A DNA stretch of 64,000 bases from Luteimonas terrae. Lineage in GTDB: Bacteria; Pseudomonadota; Gammaproteobacteria; Xanthomonadales; Xanthomonadaceae. The stretch spans positions 434,001 through 498,000 of the forward strand of contig NZ_SMTG01000004.1 of NCBI RefSeq assembly GCF_004358165.1, in the 5' to 3' direction. The notes under the pieces were generated by a model that did not search any database, had not been told where the DNA came from, and was given only the letters and a program-made list of their open reading frames with translations. Shown here one piece after another: positions 36,801 through 45,795 of the stretch (position 1 is the first letter of the stretch; every line of letters starts with the position of its first letter). A program made the position numbers and the translations under genes.

Positions 36801-37400
36801 ATGACCCGCGCTGCCGTTCCGCTGCTGCGCACGCTGGCGCTCGCCGGCCTGGTCGCGCTGTGCGTCGCGCCGGCCACCGGCGTGGCGGCGGCCGGACCCG
36901 GCCATGTGATCGGGCTGGACACGAAGCGTTCGGAGATCGGCTTCAACCTCAAGACCCGCTGGGGCCAGCAGCTCGACGGGCGCTTCGACGACTGGCGCGG
37001 CGAGATCTCGGTGCTGGCCGACGGCCGCCACCAGGTCCATCTGGTGCTCGATGCGGGCAGCGTGGAAATCGTCGACAGCCGTGCCTACACGCGCATCACC
37101 CGTGGCCCGGGTGTCTTCGACGTGGCCCGGTACCCCGAGGTGCGGTTCGTGTCCGATCCGTATCCGGCCACGCTCGCCCGCGAGGGCGGCGAGATGACCG
37201 GGATGCTCAGCATCCGCGGCGTCCAGCACCGCGAAACCTTCCGCATCGCGGCGGCGAATTGCGCGCGGCCGGCGTTCGACTGCGAGGTCTACGGCGAAGG
37301 TGACGTGCGCCGCAGCCGCTACGCGATGGACCGCTGGGGCTATGCGATCGCCGACCAGGTCCGGTTCACGCTGCGGATCCGCGCACTGGGCCCGCAGTGA
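36801..37400 (+). CDS. YceI family periplasmic lipocalin-like protein
   Basis: A 199-residue exported protein with a signal peptide (about 1-30) and a YceI beta-barrel: IGLDTKRSEIGFNLKT, DDWRGEI, YPEVRFVSD, MLSIRGVQHRETF. Members bind polyisoprenoids or related lipids in the periplasm. Its stop overlaps the start of the phospholipase D gene, so the two are coupled. Confidence 0.88.
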   Translation: MTRAAVPLLRTLALAGLVALCVAPATGVAAAGPGHVIGLDTKRSEIGFNLKTRWGQQLDGRFDDWRGEISVLADGRHQVHLVLDAGSVEIVDSRAYTRITRGPGVFDVARYPEVRFVSDPYPATLAREGGEMTGMLSIRGVQHRETFRIAAANCARPAFDCEVYGEGDVRRSRYAMDRWGYAIADQVRFTLRIRALGPQ

Positions 37401-39346
37401 TGCCGTCCTGGATCCGGCTCCTGGTGCTGGCGATGACGCTGGCCGGCACCGCCTGCACCTCGCTCTCGCCCGCCAAGCGCGATGCCGCCGCGCACATCGC
37501 GGTCGAGGCGCGTTCGACCGAAGTGGTCTGCGACCGCAGCGATGCCTGCGCGACGCCTTCGCCGCTGCGCGAACTGGGCACGCGCGCATTCGCCCGCAGC
37601 ACGCCGGCGTCGCCGCGCCACTACGCGGTGCTGCTCGAGTACGGGCAGGACGCGCTGCTGGCGCGGCTGGACCTGATCCGCGGCGCGCAGCGCACGATCG
37701 ACGTGCAGACCTACATCTTCGACGAGGACGACGCCGGCCACCTCGTGCTCGAGGAACTGCTGGCCGCCTCGCGCCGTGGCGTGCAGGTGCGTCTGCTGGT
37801 GGACCAGCTCTCGGCCATGCGCACCGTAGAGACACTGTCGGCGCTGGCCGGTGCGCACACCAATTTCGAGATGCGCATCTACAACCCGGTGCTCGGACGC
37901 GCGCGCATCAGTTATCCGCAGTACGCGCTGGCCGCGGCCTGCTGCTGGCGACGGCTCAACCAGCGCATGCACAGCAAGTCGCTGCTGATCGACGGCGTGG
38001 TCGGCATCACCGGCGGGCGCAACTACCAGGACGACTATTTCGACTGGAGCGACACCTTCAACTTCCGCGATCGCGACGTGCTGATCGCCGGCCCGGTGGT
38101 CGAGGCGATGGAGGAGAACTTCGTCGCGTTCTGGCATGCGCCGCTGAGCACGCCGGTCGAGCAGCTGGGCGACGTGGGCCGCCATCTGCTGCGTGATGGC
38201 GTGCCCGAGGTGTCGTTCCAGGCATACGAGCGGCCGGCGCGGGTCGCGGCGATGTCGGCCGATGCCGAGGACACCGCGCTGGTGCGCACGCGCCTGGCCG
38301 ACATGGCGCTGGAAGTGGGCACGATCGAGTTCATCGGCGACCTGCCGGCCAAGCACCGCCGCAACCGCGAAGCCGCCCAGGCGGCGATCGCCGCGACGCC
38401 GCGCCTGCGCGAACTGATCGAATCGGCGCAGGACGAGGTGCTGCTGCAGACGCCCTACCTGGTGCTGTCGAAACCGGCCGAGCAGATGTTCGCCGACCTG
38501 CACGCGCGCCCCGACGCGCCGCAGGTCTCGGTGTCGACCAACAGCCTGGCCGCGACCGACTCGTTCATCACCTACGCGCTGTCCTACAAGTACAAGCGCC
38601 GCCACCTGCGCGATTTCGGCTTCCACATCTACGAGTACAAACCGTTCCCGGAAGACGCGCCGATCGACCTCGAGGTCACCGGCGCGGTCGGCCTCTCCTG
38701 GAACGCCGACGGCAGCGTCAACCTCGACGAAAGCGGCACGGCCGGGTCGTCGACGACGCGCGAGGACATCATCGCCGCGCGGCCGGCGAGCGCACCGCCG
38801 CTGACGCGCGAGTATTCGGCGCTGCGCTATGCGGGCGTTGGCGTGAACCGCCGTGTGCCGCTGAACCGCACCGGCTTGCGCATGGGGCTGCACGCGAAGT
38901 CGCTGGTCGTCGACGAACGCATCGGCGTGGTCGGCACCCACAACTTCGATCCGCGCGGGGACAACCTCAACACCGAGAGCGCGGTGGTGATCGACGACCC
39001 GCGTTTCGCACAGCGTCTGGCGGCGAGCATCCGGCGCGACATGTCGCCAGCCAATGCCTGGACGATCGCGCGTCGCGACCCCGCGCCGGTGCTGTCGGGG
39101 ATCGATTACCAGATGGCGAAGGTGTCCGAACGCCTGCCCCTGTTCGATCTGTGGCCCACCCGCTACGCGACCAGCTTCGAGTTCCAGCCCGGCCCGGACT
39201 GTCCGACGCCCCTGCCGCCGGACGCGCCCGGATTCCGCGAGTGCTACGTGCCCGTGGGTGACTTCCCGGAAGTGAGCATCGGCTTCCGCAGCCTGTTGAC
39301 GCGAATCTTCACCGCGTTCGGCGCCGGGCTCGTCCCGATCCTCTGA
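37397..39346 (+). CDS. Phospholipase D family lipoprotein (cardiolipin synthase-like)
   Basis: A 648- or 649-residue envelope protein with a lipobox (LAGTAC) and two HKD catalytic motifs: HSKSLLIDG (near residue 190) and HAKSLVVDE (near residue 496), each followed by Gly-Gly/Gly-Thr and Asn. The C-terminal 100 residues contain Pro-rich, Cys-bearing segments. Members of this class hydrolyse or transfer phosphatidyl groups. The lipid anchor places it in the periplasm, unlike typical cytoplasmic-face Cls enzymes. GTG 37397 and ATG 37400 are both possible starts. Confidence 0.88.
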   Translation: MMPSWIRLLVLAMTLAGTACTSLSPAKRDAAAHIAVEARSTEVVCDRSDACATPSPLRELGTRAFARSTPASPRHYAVLLEYGQDALLARLDLIRGAQRTIDVQTYIFDEDDAGHLVLEELLAASRRGVQVRLLVDQLSAMRTVETLSALAGAHTNFEMRIYNPVLGRARISYPQYALAAACCWRRLNQRMHSKSLLIDGVVGITGGRNYQDDYFDWSDTFNFRDRDVLIAGPVVEAMEENFVAFWHAPLSTPVEQLGDVGRHLLRDGVPEVSFQAYERPARVAAMSADAEDTALVRTRLADMALEVGTIEFIGDLPAKHRRNREAAQAAIAATPRLRELIESAQDEVLLQTPYLVLSKPAEQMFADLHARPDAPQVSVSTNSLAATDSFITYALSYKYKRRHLRDFGFHIYEYKPFPEDAPIDLEVTGAVGLSWNADGSVNLDESGTAGSSTTREDIIAARPASAPPLTREYSALRYAGVGVNRRVPLNRTGLRMGLHAKSLVVDERIGVVGTHNFDPRGDNLNTESAVVIDDPRFAQRLAASIRRDMSPANAWTIARRDPAPVLSGIDYQMAKVSERLPLFDLWPTRYATSFEFQPGPDCPTPLPPDAPGFRECYVPVGDFPEVSIGFRSLLTRIFTAFGAGLVPIL

Positions 39347-39493
39347 CGCCCGCGCGGGCAGGGCCAGCAGCCCGCATTCCGCCTTCGCCTGCACTCCCGG
39401 TCTGCTCAGACAGGCACCTCCGTGTCGCGCCCGGGGTTTTATGAACGCAGGATTAATGAAACCGGTGAATTCGCACAACATGACTTCCTGCAG

Positions 39494-39535
39494 GTGGTGT
39501 TCTCGAACAGTGGTGTTGTAGTCTACCAACACACC
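39494..39535 (+). promoter_or_regulatory. Operator-like dyad and direct repeats before the small-peptide array
   Basis: GTGGTGTT occurs twice (39494 and 39510, 16 bases apart). The second overlaps an imperfect dyad, GTGTTGTAG T CTACCAACAC (39513-39532). The block lies 30 bases before the first peptide gene in an otherwise unremarkable leader, so it is probably a regulator binding site overlapping the promoter. Confidence 0.4.
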
Positions 39536-39562
39536 AAATCACAGACACACCGGAGACCCGCC

Positions 39563-39700
39563 ATGCAGACCCAGAGCACCACCGCCCGCACCGCCGCTCC
39601 CGTCCGCGCCTTCGGCACCGGTTACGGCCGCAGCAGCAGCTACGGCACCCCGCGCAGCTACACCGCCACCACCGTCCCCGCGCGCTTCCGCGTCGCCTGA
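39563..39700 (+). CDS. Arg-rich small peptide 1
   Basis: A 45-residue peptide preceded by CGGAGA. It has six Arg and no Lys, Asp, Glu or Cys. The second half, GTGYGRSSSYGTPRSY followed by VPARFRVA, is shared with peptides 2 and 3, and the final P-ARF--A also with peptide 4. No signal peptide. I do not recognise the family. Possible roles: nucleic-acid or membrane binding, or a precursor of a modified peptide, though no modifying enzyme is adjacent. Confidence 0.65.
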   Translation: MQTQSTTARTAAPVRAFGTGYGRSSSYGTPRSYTATTVPARFRVA

Positions 39701-39726
39701 TTACCCGCCCTTCTCTGGAGAACGCC

Positions 39727-39894
39727 ATGTCCCGCATGCACGCCATCGTCCACGCCGCCGCCCATCTCGCCCCGCCGGTCGCGGCCATCCGCCAGGCCCG
39801 TCTGTTCGGTGTCGGCTACGGCCGCAGCAGCGGCTACGGCACGCCCCGCAGCTACGCCGCCGCCTCGGTGCCCGCCCGCTTCCGCGTCGCCTGA
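39727..39894 (+). CDS. Arg-rich small peptide 2
   Basis: A 55-residue peptide; TCTGGAG before the ATG at 39727. The N-terminus MSRMHAIVHAAAHL is identical in peptide 3 and could form an amphipathic helix with His on one side. The C-terminal half repeats the GVGYGRSSGYGTPRSY ... VPARFRVA pattern. No acidic residue. Only 26 bases separate it from peptide 1. Confidence 0.65.
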   Translation: MSRMHAIVHAAAHLAPPVAAIRQARLFGVGYGRSSGYGTPRSYAAASVPARFRVA

Positions 39895-39919
39895 TTCCCA
39901 CCCTGTCCTGGAGACCGCC

Positions 39920-40084
39920 ATGTCCCGCATGCACGCCATCGTCCACGCCGCCGCCCATCTTGTTCCGGCCAACGCTTCGCGCCCCGCCCGCCAGACCGGT
40001 ACCGGCTACGGCACCAGCAGCAGCTACGGCGCCCCGCGCAGCTACGTCACCGCCACCGTTCCGTCGCGCTTCCGCATCGCCTGA
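39920..40084 (+). CDS. Arg-rich small peptide 3
   Basis: A 54-residue peptide, a paralogue of peptide 2: the first 14 residues are identical, the linker is diverged (VPANASRPARQT), and the C-terminal GTGYGTSSSYGAPRSY ... VPSRFRIA is conserved. CTGGAGA precedes ATG 39920, 25 bases after the previous stop. The higher conservation of both ends over the middle argues for selection rather than chance reading frames. Confidence 0.65.
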   Translation: MSRMHAIVHAAAHLVPANASRPARQTGTGYGTSSSYGAPRSYVTATVPSRFRIA

Positions 40085-40145
40085 TCGCCCCACCGCGATC
40101 ACCGCCGGTCCCTGAAGCGTTCCCCCGATCCTCAGGAGTTCCGCC

Positions 40146-40307
40146 ATGTTCCGCACCGACACTACCGCCCCGGCCAGCGCCGCGTTTCCGATGCCGGCCT
40201 GCATCGCCCAGCCGACCCGCTTCCATGCCCAGGTCCGCGCCACGCGCAGCGCCTTCCGGCTGGACACCCGCGACAGCGCGATGCCCGCGCGCTTCCACAT
40301 CGCCTGA
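40146..40307 (+). CDS. Arg-rich small peptide 4 (diverged)
   Basis: A 53-residue peptide with a good CAGGAG site. It keeps only the C-terminal MPARFHIA of the family and lacks the Gly/Tyr/Ser block. It has three Asp and one Cys. Its N-terminus MFRTDT resembles the MFRSDT start of the downstream thioesterase, also at DNA level, so part of it may derive from a local duplication. Confidence 0.55.
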   Translation: MFRTDTTAPASAAFPMPACIAQPTRFHAQVRATRSAFRLDTRDSAMPARFHIA

Positions 40308-40445
40308 TCCACCGCATCCGCCGGTCGAATCCGGCACACCGCGGCCGGCCCACGCGTCATTGCGACGCGCCATTCCGCCGGCCGCGCTGCGCACAGCGCC
40401 ACAAGGGCCTAAGCTGCCCGGCTTTCCTCCGGAGCTCCCACGCGC

Positions 40446-40862
40446 ATGTTCCGCAGCGACACCTCGCTCGACCAGCTCAATACGATGTCCGCCAACACCG
40501 CGATCGCGGCGCTGGGCATCGTCTTCACCGAGATCGGCCCTGACTTCCTGCGCGCGACGATGCCCGTCGACGGCCGCACCCATCAGCCCTTCGGTCTGCT
40601 GCACGGTGGCGCCTCGGCGCTGCTGGCCGAAACGCTGGGCAGCACGGCCGGCGGACTCGCCGCGCCCGACGGCTGCGGCGTGGTCGGGATCGAGATCAAC
40701 GCCAACCATCTGCGCGGCGTGCGCAGCGGCATCGTCACCGGGACCACGCGTCCGTTGCACGTGGGCCGCAGCACCCAGGTCTGGGAGATCCGCGTCGAGG
40801 ATGCGGCCGGCAAGCTGGTGTGCATCTCGCGACTGACGCTCGCCGTGGTGCCGAAACCGTGA
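40446..40862 (+). CDS. Hotdog-fold thioesterase, PaaI/MenI type
   Basis: A 138-residue acyl-CoA thioesterase. Signature blocks are [28 protein letters not shown], where the Gln/His and the helix Glu form the active site, and a C-terminal strand with STQVWEIRV. This pattern is that of the YdiI/MenI group, which hydrolyse aromatic and medium-chain acyl-CoAs. ATG 40446 gives the usual 25-residue lead-in (LNTMSANT). Confidence 0.88.
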   Translation: MFRSDTSLDQLNTMSANTAIAALGIVFTEIGPDFLRATMPVDGRTHQPFGLLHGGASALLAETLGSTAGGLAAPDGCGVVGIEINANHLRGVRSGIVTGTTRPLHVGRSTQVWEIRVEDAAGKLVCISRLTLAVVPKP

Positions 40863-40896
40863 GACGCGACGTCTCCGCTTTGGGTATCGTGCAGCG

Positions 40897-41700
40897 ATGA
40901 ATTCCGCTTCCGTTCGCGCCGACGCCGGCGGCACGCCGGTGCGCGTGCTGCGTTACTGCGTGCGCGTGCCGGTCCTGCTGTGGCATGTGTTCGTGCACTT
41001 GCCGGTGTTGCTGTTCACGATGCTGCCGCCGATCGGGCGCCGTCGCCTGCGCAGCGGCGAGCGCGTCGACCACCGCATGATCCGCTGGTGGCAGGGCGGG
41101 CTGATGCGCGTGTTCGGCTATCGCATGCATCGCCGCGGTACGCCGCTGCCGGGCGCGGTGCTGTTCGTCGCCAACCACGTCAGCTGGGTCGACATCGTCG
41201 CGCTGCACAGCCAGCGCATGGTCGGCTTCGTCGCCAAGCGCGAGATCGCCGGCTGGCCCGTCGTCGGCTGGCTGGCCGCGCGTGGCGAGACGATCTTCCA
41301 CCAGCGCGGCAGCACCGAATCGCTGGGCGGCGTGCTCGAGGAAATGGTCGCGCGGTTGCGCGACGGCCGCCCGGTGGCGGTGTTTCCCGAGGGCCGCACG
41401 CGCGGCGGTGATCATGTCGGTCCGTTCCACGCGCGCATCTTCCAGGCCGCGGTCGAGGCCGACGTGGCGGTACAGCCGGTCGCGCTGCGCTACGGGCACG
41501 CGGGTTCGGCACAGACCATCGTCGCGTTCCGCGAGCGCGAATCGTTCTTCGCCAATTTCCTGCGCCTGCTCGGCGAGCCGGGTGGCGAGGCGGACGTGAT
41601 GTTCCTCGAACCGATCCGCGCCATCGATGCCGAAGGGCGCCGGCGCATGGCCGGACTGTCGCGCGAGCGCATCGTCGCCGCGCTGGGCGATCGCACGTGA
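40897..41700 (+). CDS. 1-acyl-glycerol-3-phosphate acyltransferase-like protein (PlsC family)
   Basis: A 267-residue membrane-associated acyltransferase. It starts with a hydrophobic N-terminal segment, then block I FVANHVSWVDIVAL (NHxxxxD) and block III FPEGRTRGGD. Such enzymes acylate lysophosphatidate or related lyso-lipids. Its stop overlaps the GTG start of the next gene (GTGA). Confidence 0.87.
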   Translation: MNSASVRADAGGTPVRVLRYCVRVPVLLWHVFVHLPVLLFTMLPPIGRRRLRSGERVDHRMIRWWQGGLMRVFGYRMHRRGTPLPGAVLFVANHVSWVDIVALHSQRMVGFVAKREIAGWPVVGWLAARGETIFHQRGSTESLGGVLEEMVARLRDGRPVAVFPEGRTRGGDHVGPFHARIFQAAVEADVAVQPVALRYGHAGSAQTIVAFRERESFFANFLRLLGEPGGEADVMFLEPIRAIDAEGRRRMAGLSRERIVAALGDRT

Positions 41701-42818
41701 GTGCCGCGCATCCGTCGTCGCCGACGGATGCGGTCGGCCTGGCGCCGGACGGCATGCGCGTGGGCGGCAGCGACTACACGCCGCCGCTGTGGCTGCGCAG
41801 CCCGCACGTGCAGACCATTCTCGCCAGCAGTCCATGGCGGCGGCGGCGCGGTGCGCGCGCGCTGGCGGCCACCGGCGCGGTCACTACCGAGCATCTGGTC
41901 GACGGCGGCGATGGCGTGCGCCTGCACGGCCTGCACAGCGTGGTGCGCGGCACCGAGCCGCGCGGTCTGGCCCTGCTGCTGCACGGCTGGGAAGGCAGCA
42001 CCGAATCGAGCTACATGCGCCAGACCGCGGCCCACATGCTGCGCGCGGGCTACGAGGTGTTCCGGCTCAACTTCCGGGATCACGGCGACAGCCACCACCT
42101 CAACCAGGCGATCTTCCACTCCAATCGCATCGACGAAGTCGTGCATGCGGCGGTGGACATCGCCGCGCGTTTCGCCTCGCGGCCGATGATCGCCGCGGGC
42201 TATTCGCTGGGCGGCAACTTCGCGTTGCGCCTGGCGCTGCGCGCGCCAGCGGCCGGCCTGCAGCTGGCGGGCGTCGCGGCGGTGTGCCCGGTGATCGATC
42301 CGGCCCGGACGATGCTGCACATGGAGCGCGGGCACCGCATGTACCTGCGCCACTTCGAGCGCACCTGGCGCGCCTCGCTGCGCCGCAAGCGCGACCTGTT
42401 TCCCGACCACCACGTGTTCGACGACGCGACGCTGCAACTGGGCATGCGTGAGCTGACCGACTGGCTGGTCCAGACGCACACCGATTTCGGCACGCTCGAC
42501 AATTATTTCGACGGCTATTCGGTCGCCGGCGAGCGGCTGTCGTCGCTGCAGGTGCCGGTGGACATCCTGATGTCGGCCGACGATCCGGTGATTCCGCTCG
42601 ACGCCTTCCATGCGCTGGCACTGCCGGCGCACGCGCGGCTGGAGATCAGCCGCTGGGGCGGGCACTGCGGCTTCCTGCTCGATCGCCACCTCGACGGTTT
42701 CGCCGAACGCTGGGTCACCGAGCGCCTGGGCGCCCACGCCGACGCCGCCCGCGAAGCCACGGCGCGCACCCGGTTGGCGACCGCAGTGCACGCGGGAACA
42801 TCGCAGCCGCCGCTGTAG
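41697..42818 (+). CDS. YheT-like alpha/beta hydrolase
   Basis: A 373-residue hydrolase of the YheT/ABHD1-3 group: family start PLWLRSPHVQTI, oxyanion LLLHGWEGS, and nucleophile elbow GYSLGGN with Ser. The Asp is in LMSADDPVIPL and the His in GGHCGFL, so the triad is complete. Starts at GTG 41697, coupled to the acyltransferase gene. The pair suggests lipid turnover; substrate unknown. Confidence 0.88.
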   Translation: MSAAHPSSPTDAVGLAPDGMRVGGSDYTPPLWLRSPHVQTILASSPWRRRRGARALAATGAVTTEHLVDGGDGVRLHGLHSVVRGTEPRGLALLLHGWEGSTESSYMRQTAAHMLRAGYEVFRLNFRDHGDSHHLNQAIFHSNRIDEVVHAAVDIAARFASRPMIAAGYSLGGNFALRLALRAPAAGLQLAGVAAVCPVIDPARTMLHMERGHRMYLRHFERTWRASLRRKRDLFPDHHVFDDATLQLGMRELTDWLVQTHTDFGTLDNYFDGYSVAGERLSSLQVPVDILMSADDPVIPLDAFHALALPAHARLEISRWGGHCGFLLDRHLDGFAERWVTERLGAHADAAREATARTRLATAVHAGTSQPPL

Positions 42819-42938
42819 AGATCGACGCGCGGGTACGCGTGCTGCGCGCCGCACTCCCGTTTCCGGCCCAGGCCAGACGCGGTCGCCCGGCCGGCTGCAC
42901 GGGCGCCTGCAGCCTCGGGCCGGCCTGCGCATGGCCGC

Positions 42939-42944
42939 TACAAT
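42939..42944 (+). promoter_or_regulatory. -10 box of the TPR-sulfotransferase gene
   Basis: TACAAT lies 40 bases before ATG 42979. Confidence 0.35.
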
Positions 42945-42978
42945 GCGCGACCTTGCCTTTGTTCGGCCCTGCGCCGGG

Positions 42979-45060
42979 ATGTCCAGCATGTCGCAACAGA
43001 TCTTCGAAGCCCTGCATCGCGGTGACAACGCACAGGCGGTCGCGCTCGCGCGCCGTGCACTGGCGGCCGCGCCGGACGACCTCGAAGTGAAGCGGGCCGC
43101 TGCCCTCGCGTTCCGTGCGACCGGCGACCGGGACGCGGCGCTGTCGACGATCGACGCGGCGATCGCGCAAATGCCAGACGACGCGGAGTTGCACTTTCTG
43201 CGCGCAGGCATGCTGCTCGACATCCAGGACGTCGGCAGCGCCCAGGCGGCGCTCGCGCAGACCGTCGCCCTCGATCCCAACCAGTTCGGCGCCTATATCG
43301 TCCAGGCGCAGATGGCCGTGGGTCGCAACGATTTTGACGAGGCCGAGCGGCTCACCAAACTCGCGGCACGCGTGTCTCCGGACCACCACTGGACGCTGAT
43401 GCTGCAGGGATCGCTGGCGTCGCGCCGGGGCGAGCACGATCGTGCGCTGAGCCTGCTGTCCGCCGCGTCCCAGCGCGCGCCCGATGACCTGCAGGTGCTC
43501 AATGCTTTGGCGTTCGCCTATCTGGCCAAGGGCCACCTGGCGTTCGCCGAGCAGTCCTTCCGTCGCATGCTCGATCGAACCGGGCACACCCCGTTGCGCG
43601 GCCTGCTCGCACAGATCGTGCTGCAGCAGGGCCGGCCTGCCGAGGCAGCCGACGAGATCGCGGCCCTGCTGTCCGATCCGTCGCAGGTGACGCCGGCGAT
43701 GCAGACGCTGGCTGGCGAACTCGAGCTGCAGGCCGGCCGACCCGAGCGCGCGAAGCCGCTGCTGCAGGCTGCGTTCGCCGCGCATCCCGAATCCCACCGT
43801 GCGACCAATGCCCTGTTGCTGTTGTGGGAGGCCACCGGCAACACCGAGGACACGCAGGCCACGCTCGAAAACGCGCTCGCACGCGAGCCCGGGCTCGATC
43901 ATTTGTGGGTCGCGCGCCTCGCAATGGCCCCGTTCGGCAGCGATGAAGCGACGGCGATCGTCGACCGCTGGAATGCGGCGCGTCCCGATCATCTGCCGGC
44001 GCTGCAGGCCCAGCTCGCATTGGAAGCCGGGACCGGTGCCCACGCGGCATCGGAGGCGACCGCGCGCAGGATCGCCGCGCTGCAGCCCGGCCATGGCAAT
44101 GCCACCCAGGTGCTGTTCGACCGCCTGCTCGACCGCGACCCCCCGGCCGCGGTGACCTTCGCCGAAGGATTGCTGCCGTCCGCCAGCGCGCAGGCGCGTC
44201 CGATGCTGCGGCGCTGGATCGGCATGGCGCAGGACGCGGCGGAGCGACCTGCCGATGCGCTCGCGACATGGCTCTCGCTCGCGGTCGAGGAAACGGCGCA
44301 GACGGGCGCGCCCCCCGTGTCGACGCCCGCGCCGGCTAGCTGGCCCGACAAGGCGTCCGTCGACGGCGCGCGCGCGCCGGCGGTATTCCTCTACGGCCCC
44401 CCTGGCTCCCAGGTGGACCGGATTGCCAACGTGCTGCAGCGCGCGCTGCCCGAGTTCCGCTCTGACCGGTTCGCGACCGCCGTCCAGGACCCGTTCCAGG
44501 ACAGCAACGTGCCGGCGCGTCTTGCAGAGGGCGTGTTCACTGCGGAGCAGGTCGCTGGCGGCTGGCAGTCGCAGCTGCCTGCACGCGGCGTCGGTGCGAA
44601 CGGCGCCGTCATCGACTGGATTCCGTTCTGGGACAACAGCTGGCTGCTGGCGCTGCGCCCGCAGCTGCCGCAGGCGCGTCTGCTGTTCGCGGTCCGCGAT
44701 CCGCGCGACATGCTGCTGGAATGGTTCGCGTTCGGCGCACCGGTGACGATGCGCATCACCGACGCCGACAGCGCCGCCGAGTGGCTGGCCGCACACCTGG
44801 CGCAGATCGCCGATGTGATCGAGCAGGACCTGTTCCCGCATACGGTCGTGCGCACCGACGCGCCGGGCGAGGATCCCGAGCGGCTGGCCACGCGTTTCGC
44901 CGAAGCGCTGGGCGTGCCCGCGTTCCCGACGCCGCCGCGCGAACTGCTGGGTCCCGATCGCATCCCCGCCGGCCGCTGGATGGCCTATCGCGAGGTGCTC
45001 GCCGGTCCGTTCGCCGCGCTGACGCCGGTGGCGGTGCGCCTGGGCTACCGTCAGGACTGA
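42979..45060 (+). CDS. TPR protein with C-terminal sulfotransferase-like domain
   Basis: A 693-residue protein. Residues 1-450 are about ten tetratricopeptide repeats (for example DLQVLNALAFAYLAKGHLAFAEQ). The last 220 residues resemble the PAPS sulfotransferase fold: FLYGPPGSQVDRI at the P-loop position, then LLFAVRDPRDMLLEWF in place of the 3'-phosphate site. This TPR-sulfotransferase architecture is common in Xanthomonadaceae; the P-loop Ser/Lys is not conserved here, so activity is uncertain. ATG 42979 or ATG 42988 is the start; the much longer upstream frame is inside the previous gene. Confidence 0.78.
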   Translation: MSSMSQQIFEALHRGDNAQAVALARRALAAAPDDLEVKRAAALAFRATGDRDAALSTIDAAIAQMPDDAELHFLRAGMLLDIQDVGSAQAALAQTVALDPNQFGAYIVQAQMAVGRNDFDEAERLTKLAARVSPDHHWTLMLQGSLASRRGEHDRALSLLSAASQRAPDDLQVLNALAFAYLAKGHLAFAEQSFRRMLDRTGHTPLRGLLAQIVLQQGRPAEAADEIAALLSDPSQVTPAMQTLAGELELQAGRPERAKPLLQAAFAAHPESHRATNALLLLWEATGNTEDTQATLENALAREPGLDHLWVARLAMAPFGSDEATAIVDRWNAARPDHLPALQAQLALEAGTGAHAASEATARRIAALQPGHGNATQVLFDRLLDRDPPAAVTFAEGLLPSASAQARPMLRRWIGMAQDAAERPADALATWLSLAVEETAQTGAPPVSTPAPASWPDKASVDGARAPAVFLYGPPGSQVDRIANVLQRALPEFRSDRFATAVQDPFQDSNVPARLAEGVFTAEQVAGGWQSQLPARGVGANGAVIDWIPFWDNSWLLALRPQLPQARLLFAVRDPRDMLLEWFAFGAPVTMRITDADSAAEWLAAHLAQIADVIEQDLFPHTVVRTDAPGEDPERLATRFAEALGVPAFPTPPRELLGPDRIPAGRWMAYREVLAGPFAALTPVAVRLGYRQD

Positions 45061-45079
45061 CCCGGACACAGGAGACACC

Positions 45080-45697
45080 ATGCGCATCCACAGCGACAGC
45101 TTCGAACACGGCAAGCCGCTCCCGGCGCGCTTCGCCGTCGGTACGCCGGACGGCTTTGGCGGCAACCGCAGTCCGCACCTGGCCTGGGACGACGTGCCCG
45201 AGGGCACGCGGTCCTTTGCACTGCTGTGCCTCGATCCCGACGCACCAACCGATCCGTCGCTCGCAGGCAAGGCCGGCGTCGAGATCCCGGTCGATCATCC
45301 TCGCGGCACCTTCGTGCACTGGGCGGTCGTCGATCTGCCGGCCGACCTGCGCAGCATCGGCGAGGGCAGCGCCAGCGACGGCGTGACCAAGGGTGGCAAG
45401 CGTCATCCGCCCGGTCCGTCCGGCGCCCGCCAGGGCCTCAACGACTACACCGGCTGGTTCGCCGGGGATGCCGAACTCGCCGGCGACTGGTTCGGCTACG
45501 ACGGCCCGTACCCGCCGCCGAACGACCTGCGCACGCACCGGTACTTCTTCCGTGTGTTCGCGCTGGATGTCGCGACGCTCGACGTGCCCGAACGCTTCAC
45601 CGCGGGCGACGTGCTGCGCGCGGTACAGGGTCACGTGCTCGCCGAAGCCACCACCTGGGGCAGCTACGCGCTGCATCCGGAGGCGGCGAAGGTCTGA
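45080..45697 (+). CDS. YbhB/YbcL family (PEBP) protein
   Basis: A 205-residue phosphatidylethanolamine-binding-protein homologue. Motifs: CLDPDAPT (the family DPDAP ligand loop), THRYFFRVFAL, and the His in FVHWAVVDLP. No signal peptide. Bacterial members are inhibitors or small-molecule binders of unclear role. AGGAGA precedes ATG 45080. Confidence 0.9.
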   Translation: MRIHSDSFEHGKPLPARFAVGTPDGFGGNRSPHLAWDDVPEGTRSFALLCLDPDAPTDPSLAGKAGVEIPVDHPRGTFVHWAVVDLPADLRSIGEGSASDGVTKGGKRHPPGPSGARQGLNDYTGWFAGDAELAGDWFGYDGPYPPPNDLRTHRYFFRVFALDVATLDVPERFTAGDVLRAVQGHVLAEATTWGSYALHPEAAKV

Positions 45698-45795
45698 TCC
45701 GCGTGCACTGAAGGCGGGGCGCCGGCCGCGACCGCCGGCGGCCCTTCCCGGCCGCGTGGCTTGCACGGCGCGCATTGCGCCGTGGTCCTGCCGCC

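Noticed and set aside
37340-39532. 730-residue frame opposite the phospholipase D gene
   Set aside because: Antisense frame; the plus strand has two HKD motifs and a lipobox.
39563-40445. RiPP (modified peptide) cluster
   Set aside because: Peptides are precursor-sized, but no modifying enzyme, protease or exporter is adjacent; the thioesterase that follows is a general PaaI/MenI type.
42715-45270. 851-residue frame opposite the TPR-sulfotransferase gene
   Set aside because: Arg/Gly/Gln-biased antisense frame; TPR repeats on the plus strand are clear.
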